NCBI GenBank assembly: GCA_015680685.1
Contig: MNCI01026399.1
Coordinates: 1,340,167 to 1,404,166 of the forward strand
DNA: 64,000 nucleotides
From: Gnetum montanum
Lineage: Eukaryota > Streptophyta > Gnetopsida > Gnetales > Gnetaceae
Reading direction: 5' to 3'
How positions within the stretch are numbered: the stretch's first letter is position 1; the number at the start of each line of letters is the position of its first letter. Positions 57,925 through 64,000 of the stretch are shown in pieces. The notes below the pieces were generated by a model that was given only the letters and a program-made list of their open reading frames with translations, was not told the origin of the DNA and did no database searches. A program made the position numbers and the translations under genes.

Positions 57925-59620
57925 CTATCTAATTCTTTTGTGGAACATATAGTAATCATATTCCATAGTGTTGTTGGATGTAGAGGCCCTGGATATTGAT
58001 GGTTGGTTGTTTGTTGTAGGGGCCTTGGGTTGGTTTTTTTTCAGCCCTTCCATGGTCTTGTTGTCTTTGGCCACAATGGCCATGGCTATATGATTTTTCC
58101 TTCCCTTTTCCTTTCCCTTCCAAGTATGTTGGTTCTTATATGCCACATAGGTAAGGTCATGGCTAGCCTCATTAGCATCTTTTATGTTCTTGGTTTGGGA
58201 GGAGGCTTGATTGAGTGATTACAAGTCTAGGTAATAGAGCTTAGACTTAATAAAATTATTGATTGTCCCCTTGAAGATGGCTAGAATGTAAAGTTTGGCT
58301 ATGGTTTTGAGAATCTCATTTAGTAGAGCATTCCACCTTTGGATGAACTTCTAGACTAGTTTAAGGAGCCCTTGATTTTCATTAGTTGGTCTAGGGTGGT
58401 TTTTGGCTTTGAGTTGTACTTGAAACATTTCACAAATTATGATATGAAGTCTTCAACTACGGATATAGATCCTCGAGACATTACATGGTACTAGTCTAAT
58501 GCCTTCCCAATAAGAGACATAGGAAAGACCCTCATTATGGAGGCATGTAGCAATAGGCATTCAAAGTGGAAGGTGATGAGATGAGTTTTGGAGTCACCCT
58601 CACCATTATATTTAGTAAAATGGGGTATGGGAATGCTTGGTGGAAGAGTTATTTGTGGGATAGCAAGATTGATAGGATCATCCTGATAGAAGTTCATGAT
58701 CTTAACTTTCTAGGTTGTTGAAGCTTTGAGCTTACGTAACTCTTTCGTAAGGTCTTGAATCATTTAGAATGCCTGATCCAAGCCTTGGGGCATCCTTGTA
58801 GGTTGTAGGCTTTGTACATAGGGTTGCAACATAAGTTGAGAGGCTTGTGAGCTCATGATGGGTTGGGGTATAGATGAGAGAGGCTAGGTAATTGTTATTG
58901 TAGGGGGATCAAATAATGAAAAGGAGTTTTGTACTATCATTTATGGGATAAAGAGTATGAATGGTATGTGTGACTCTTGGGTCACTTGACGTCCCACTAT
59001 GGGTTCTATTGGCATAGAGAATGGATGAGCAATGGTCAAGACCATTGGTGATGATCATGTAGATTGAGGCTACATGGCAAAACACATAGAAGAAAAAAGA
59101 GACATTAATTGGAGCATAGATTATGTCTGGTATGTCGCTATGATAAGTTTCAACACAAACATGGTAGGGTACAAAGGAGAAGGGGTTTGAGGAACCAACC
59201 CCATGGAAGTGGTAAGAGAGTCCAAAATGGATGTGGTGGTTTGGGGAGTTGATTGTTGGAAAAGGCTCCCTAGGAAATTGTCAAGTTTAGGTTTAGCTTC
59301 GAATTCATCTTGTTCTTTTTGTTTACCCTTTAAGTTTAACTTTGATTCTTGCTCATCCATCTAAATTAAATGAGATAGGATGCATGTGTGAGCATCATTT
59401 AAGGGTATTTTTTCATATGGGGAAGGAATCTACTCCTTCCTGTTATGGTGGATCAGCTCATACTCATGTTTGGATTTAGCCTCTGCACATGGGATGAGCA
59501 AGCTAGATTGGATTTTGGTGCAAATAAAATTATAATAATTTTCATTAATTATAGAAAAATCTAGGCTTTTCCCCCTTAGCCTAAGTGATTGCCTACACTC
59601 AACCATAGTAGGGTCTTTTG
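57925..59620 (-). pseudogene. E3 gag N-terminal and core part
   Basis: The minus strand starts near 59540 with KIQSSLLIPCAEAKSKHEYE, continues with MDEQESKLNLKGKQKEQDEF, and carries the core ITLPPSIPIPHFTKYNGEGD, then FPMSLIGKALD (58697-58490). AYKNQHTWKGKEKGRKNH near 58146 leads to the copia insertion at 57920. Homologous to E1 gag 50685-50023. Stops interrupt the core. Confidence 0.8.
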
Positions 59621-60405
59621 AGTCATAATTCTCCCTACATTTTGGCTTGATGCCATGTTTGTCAAACTAATGGGCAAAACTGTTGATTGGTTGAAACACA
59701 TTGGCAATTATTTTAATTTTGGTTTAAAAATACTTTTAATTAATTAAATAAAAATTCTAACAATTGGAATTTCCCAAGGTGTAAAGGATTTTGGTTAGAA
59801 AATGGTTGTAATTGCAACTACAAGTGCAGTGCCAGTTGCAGCGGCAATGATGTGCACTACAATTAGGAAAAATATGATAATTTTAGTGCTTGTAAAGCCA
59901 AATACACTAGTTTTTCCAACAAGGGATATGTTGGAGGAGGGTAAGCAATCAATTGCTTTTCCCAAAAAAACTATGTTGGGAATACCTCATCCTAAAAAAG
60001 TGCACTAGTTTTAAAAAGCTAAATGTAAAATATTGATTTTTCCAAGAGCTACACTAGAGTTTGAGGTGAAACCATGCTAGCTTTAGCCACAAAATTTCAT
60101 AGCAAGGGAGTTGGGTGGTTGGAGTTAAGGTACAATCGCCTTTGGAACACAAAAAGGTAGCTTTTAGCTAGGAAGAATGGTAGGTTTTCTTGACAACCAT
60201 ACTGTTGTGAAAATTTTATGAAAACCCAAATCACTTGCAACTGATATGTTGGGTATTGGTTATAGAAAAATGTGTAGTGGTATTGGTTTTTTTCTTGACA
60301 TAAATTTTTGCTATAGGTTTTAAGTTTTAAGAGTTTAGACTCATAAAAAAGAAAACATTTATTTTAAAAGGGGCAAAGTGAGATTTGGCGAAGAGCTTGG
60401 GTGAA
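59621..60405 (-). other. E3 leader
   Basis: No gene and no clear tandem array. It is the untranslated leader between the primer-binding block and gag. Confidence 0.5.
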
Positions 60406-60424
60406 GGCCCTCCTTCTAGCACCA
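60406..60424 (-). promoter_or_regulatory. E3 primer-binding site
   Basis: The minus strand reads TGGTGCTAGAAGGAGGGCC, six bases inside the LTR end at 60431. Shared with E1 and E2. Confidence 0.75.
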
Positions 60425-60430
60425 GAAAAA

Positions 60431-61833
60431 TGTAGCACTTGAAAAATTCAATTGTTAAAAAAAAAAATCAAAAATTTTAGGTGGAACAATTTTAACCCTG
60501 GATTCCAAGGGCCTTTGAGAAAGAGGATCTAAGGCACCCTTGATGATCTTGTTGATCATTCATAGACTTAGGGAGTGTAAATGGGATAAATAATAAAAAT
60601 GGAGATCCAATTAAAAAGAAAGCACAAAGGTTAATCGTGAAATAAACTTGCATAACAAATGAATTGTAAAATTTATTACAATAATAAAATATTAAAAATA
60701 AAGAGTCCTAGATGTGTACAAATTAGATGCCTAAATGCATGGGATGTTGCTTGGATGAAGCTTGAAGCTTGCTGAAGCTCGTAGGTTATGTTCAGTAGTC
60801 AACTCTAAGATCCAGGTAATTTCGAAATTCAAACTACTAAAACTCCTTATTGGTTCCTAGCTTGGATTTGTAGCATTGGTGATAAGGGGGTTAAAGGGTG
60901 TGCTTGAATTTTGTTGCAATGGAACTATGCTGAGAGTCTCTAATGTCCAAGTAGTTGCCAATTTTCTTTAAAAGTCTTGCAAATTTTCAAAGGTCTTAAG
61001 TGCTCAAGGTTGTAAAGGTTGTTCAATCAAAGAAGTCTGGAACCTATCCAAAGTGTTTGAAATTTTCTCTTATAGGTATCATGGTTACTAGTTGGGGCTA
61101 CAAATTTCTGCCATGATTATTGACAAATTGATTTGATTTACAGGTATGGAAAGCCATAATTTCCAATGTATTTTCTTATTTATGGCAAGTTTTGATGCAC
61201 CTAGGCCACCAACACCAAGTTGGATACCATAAATAGTAAATAGACGTTTCAACTATGTTGGCTTCACCCATCTATGTTGGCCTCATGGAAACAATGCTAG
61301 TATCATGGAACTATGTTGGAACTATTAAAGAAATGCTAGAATTGTTAGAGGAACATTGAGATTGCTAGACAAACAAAAAATCCCAACCACTCCCATGGTA
61401 GCTTCATCGAAAAGTAGAAACTCCATAACTCTAACATTGGCATTATGGCATCCACATTGTAGGTTATGGGAACTATGTTGGCCATTACTAGGAAAATGAA
61501 AATCCAACAACTCCAAATTTAGGTGTAGGTGGTTCCAACGTAGTTGTGGCTATGGCCCATGTAAAACCCATAAAAATGCCAAATTTGGAAGTTCTCAAGG
61601 CATTTTCAGCCTTCCCAAACCCAAATATAGACATGACATGGCTCTTTCCACTTGGCAAGTGAGGCTATGACAACTTATGGGGCATAGTGAGGCCCCAAAT
61701 CTTCAACTATGTGATATTGTTACTCATGGGCTTCCAACCTCACAATTTTATAATGAAAATCTAGCCTCAAGTGTAGGGGTGAAGGTTACAATGCCAAAAA
61801 TATTGCAACATGCATTTTCTTAGTGGTGTTTCA
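60431..61833 (-). repeat. E3 5' LTR (1403 bp)
   Basis: It starts TGTAGCACTTG and ends GTGGTGTTTCA on the plus strand (TG...CA). It aligns with 8822-10223 throughout, with many substitutions. Confidence 0.88.
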
Positions 61834-61838
61834 ATATA
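61834..61838. repeat. Target-site duplication of E3, right copy (ATATA)
   Basis: Exact match to 8817-8821. Across the E3 insertion the chromovirus integrase reading continues from this side to 8816. Confidence 0.88.
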
Positions 61839-62427
61839 ATGTCCATCCACTCCTTTACCTCCTTTAAATTTCTTACAAGTCGAATAATCCTTTATAAATT
61901 TTGAAACTTTAGTTGTCATACCAAGTGAAAAATAGTGTTTACCCACAAATTCCAATGGTTTATCCCTACCCATGTGACCTACCATGTCACAACAAAATCT
62001 TTTTCCTAAAATCACAATTAGGAACACATAACTTTCCATTTTTAAATAACAGTTCACCTTGAATATGATAGTTCCTCTTTTGGTCTATCATACTCAACAA
62101 TGGCTCTTTGAGACTCCTCCAAACCTACCCAGAATCAACATCATGTTTATAGAAATAGTAAAATCATCTATACCTTCTGCATGAGGTATGCTAAAATTCA
62201 CCACATGCACCATGGATAAAGCATCTACCACCACATTGGCTTTTCCACTTTTATGCTTTAACAAAATTAAACTCTTGTAATTGTACAACCCACTCCATGT
62301 GCTTTACACTCAACTTTTTTTGTGAGTTTAAAAATTGAAATACTTTGTGATCTATCATCAAAGTAAACTTCTTAGGCAACAAGTAATGCCTCTAATGCCT
62401 AATTTCTTGAAGAATAGTGTACAAATC
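61839..62427 (-). pseudogene. Outer chromovirus (O): RNase H end and integrase zinc-binding domain
   Basis: RHYLLPKKFTLMIDH and FLNSQKKLSVKHMEW (62420-62290) are Ty3/gypsy RNase H. LLKHKSGKANVVVDALS marks its end. GHMGRDKPLEFVGK, then GMTTKVSKFIKDYSTCKKF is the integrase H2C2 region, with Tyr where the first Cys of C-x2-C is expected. The gene breaks at 61839 and resumes at 8816. It is cut off at 62427 by element L. Confidence 0.87.
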
Positions 62428-63255
62428 TGATGAGTGGCGAGGTACCCCTACACTCAACCATACGAATACGAGCGTGTACGCGCGATCCGGTCAAACTCCG
62501 CAGACTAAATGCCTTAACGCCACAAGAAACACTTGGGGTTAATCGTTTGTTGTCTTCCCAGGCTTGCTTGTATGTGTCACGGTGTATGGTTAAGCAAGTC
62601 TGAGGTATGTGATTTTTTTGGTATTTTTCCATTTATCTCCTAAGCTATGAGGGAAAGGGTTGAGAAACTAAACTATCTCTAACTAATGTCCTAAGTCTAA
62701 ATTAACTAGCGTCAGCATCCGTTCCCACTTACCGGACACACCCTGAACTATGCAACTATGGCTAGCAAACGCTAATTGTTACTGGGATCACCACATGTAA
62801 CGCATGTGCTCGAAGTGGTCGTACTGAGGCACCTATTTAGCTTAAGTGTGATAAGCAGCCGATTCCTTGACTAGCCGTACACGTCCGTAGACGCTCATAA
62901 TCAAGTCGTACTTGTGCGCACTAGGAAAGCAGTAAATAACAACAATAATTAAAACCATGTACTGCAAGGTTTATCCAATCAGGTTTGTCTTTATTGTCGA
63001 ACACAACTTGGGTCCAGGTTACAAGCTTCTCGAATAAAGAGCCGTTCACTCTAGGACTCCTACTGCGGGCACATGGGAAAAATTCTAACTCTGGTGTGAT
63101 CAATCTACCAGAGCTTCGCTACTTCTAGCCAAGATTGGGAAATGAGGGGAGTGCCGCCTCTTATTTATAGATATGGCGGCGGACCGCGATATCGCGCACG
63201 CAATATCGCAGGGAAAGACGCGATATCGCGGCACAGTGCATGTCGCGTCTCATCA
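62428..63255 (-). repeat. L 3' LTR (828 bp)
   Basis: It has six-base inverted ends TGATGA/TCATCA. On the minus strand a TATA-like ATCTATAAATAAG lies near 63164-63176, and CGCGATATCGCG palindromes lie near 63186 and 63218. Confidence 0.7.
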
Positions 63256-64000
63256 TACCCCCATGACTAAATGAAAACTTGTCCTTGAGTTCCTTACAAT
63301 GATATCAGGTAGGTATGGGATTATTAAGGGGAAATGGAACTAATCGAATGACATGTGAACGGGTCTTTATTACAAGACTTGACAAAAACTGGTGTTCATG
63401 ACAACAAGGGTGAACGCCTTATTACAATGACATCAGGCCACATTTGGCAGCTGAGAGAAAAGAGGAGAGAGAATAGAATAGAAGAAGAAGAGAGAAGAGT
63501 CTTGCTGCTGCCAACGCCTAGATTGCGCCATCTGTTGCCCATCCATAAGCGCATTATTGATCCTGCTCCTTGCATAGCGGCTTCAGCACTGCTCCATTCC
63601 AAGTGTTTGCGCCAGATCCATTTCGTTGTTGTATGATGGTCATCTGCACACACAACACAATCATATATTAGCGAGGGTAATTGAATCATTAAGTAAATAA
63701 TACCTTGCTTCAGTTTAGGTTCATTGGCTAGGTTGTGGTATGGCTGATATGGATCTGGGAAGATGTAGATGATGACTACCGAAGGTGTAGGGGTTAGGAA
63801 GAAAAAAAAAATCCGGAGCTTAGGAGAAAAATCGAAAAAGCAGGCCCCGTACCCCCATGACTAATCGCAAACCTCCGGTAGCGTTAGAATGGAGAAAGAA
63901 AGATAGGTAAAAAGGGACAACTATGGCATCGGTGAAGTGGATGTCAAGATGGAAATGAACAAAAATGAAATTAATTACAAAAAGTTAAGGAAAAGAAGTT
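63256..64000. other. L interior, no recognised coding
   Basis: A tract TACCCCCATGACTA at 63256 is the polypurine tract on the minus strand, and a second copy occurs at about 63848. The rest shows no domain I can name. Confidence 0.45.

Larger units (their letters stand above)
8822..61833 (-). mobile_element. E3: Tat/Ogre-like Ty3/gypsy element, 53 kb with nested insertions
   Basis: E3 is bounded by related LTRs (8822-10223 and 60431-61833) and an exact ATATA duplication. On the minus strand it reads: 5' LTR, primer-binding block, gag (59.6-57.9, then 54.9-54.2, then 44.3-44.0 kb), protease (about 43.8-43.5), a spacer with an antisense gene (42.3-37.6), RT (14.6-13.5), two RNase H domains, integrase (to 11.3), the PPT hairpin and 3' LTR. 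Subtracting E2, E1 and the copia insertion leaves about 20.6 kb, within the size range of Ogre elements. ORFs are full of stops, so this copy is dead. Confidence 0.88.
62428..64000 (-). mobile_element. L: LTR element, left part only
   Basis: An LTR (62428-63255) starts TGATGAGTGG and ends GTCTCATCA, followed by a minus-strand polypurine tract ATGGGGGTA. The right end lies outside the window. It is inserted in the outer chromovirus RNase H. No coding domain could be recognised in the visible interior. Confidence 0.7.

Overview
This window is repeat-dense plant nuclear DNA. The evidence is plant-type LINE domains (DUF4283, EEP endonuclease, RT, zf-RVT), Ty3/gypsy elements of the Tat/Ogre kind with two RNase H domains, a chromovirus and a Ty1/copia fragment. 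The large elements and heavy CpG decay suggest a big plant genome; I cannot name the species. I found no host gene, tRNA or rRNA. Most coding sequence is old, interrupted retroelement ORFs. Assembly gaps lie at 985-1174 and 48878-48994, with a single N at 55200.

The layout is nested. Outer layer (element O): a minus-strand chromovirus whose integrase is split between 61839-62060 and 7700-8816. A very GC-rich LINE (about 600-6832, plus strand) lies to its left, and another LTR element, L (62428 to beyond the window), sits in its RNase H. Layer 1: element E3 (8822-61833, minus) is inserted in the O integrase, with LTRs of about 1.4 kb and a perfect 5-bp target duplication, ATATA. Layer 2, inside E3: E2 (14878-34459, minus), E1 (44346-54193, minus) and a copia fragment (about 54951-57918, minus).

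E1, E2 and E3 have unrelated LTR bodies but share a primer-binding-site block (complement GGCCCTCCTTCTAGYGCCA), the U3 start TGAAAYACC and an inverted repeat across the polypurine tract/U3 junction. E2 and E3 carry gag, protease (PR), RT, RNase H, a second RNase H and integrase, and are about 20 kb each without nested insertions. E1 keeps only gag and PR.

The most interesting feature is a multi-exon gene on the opposite (plus) strand of both E2 (about 22.7-27.5 kb) and E3 (about 37.6-42.3 kb). It lies between PR and RT, the position of the intron in Ogre elements. The two copies are homologous over several exons and share intron positions and phases; the E2 copy has a TATA box. One exon has a pattern resembling the 'putative plant transposon protein' domain that also appears in a third cistron of the LINE. 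Short repeated motifs (CTACGCTG/CAGCGTAG, and a block around AGTTTAAGGTC) recur in LTRs, leaders and spacers of all three families. An element-encoded accessory protein acting on such motifs is a testable, unproven idea.
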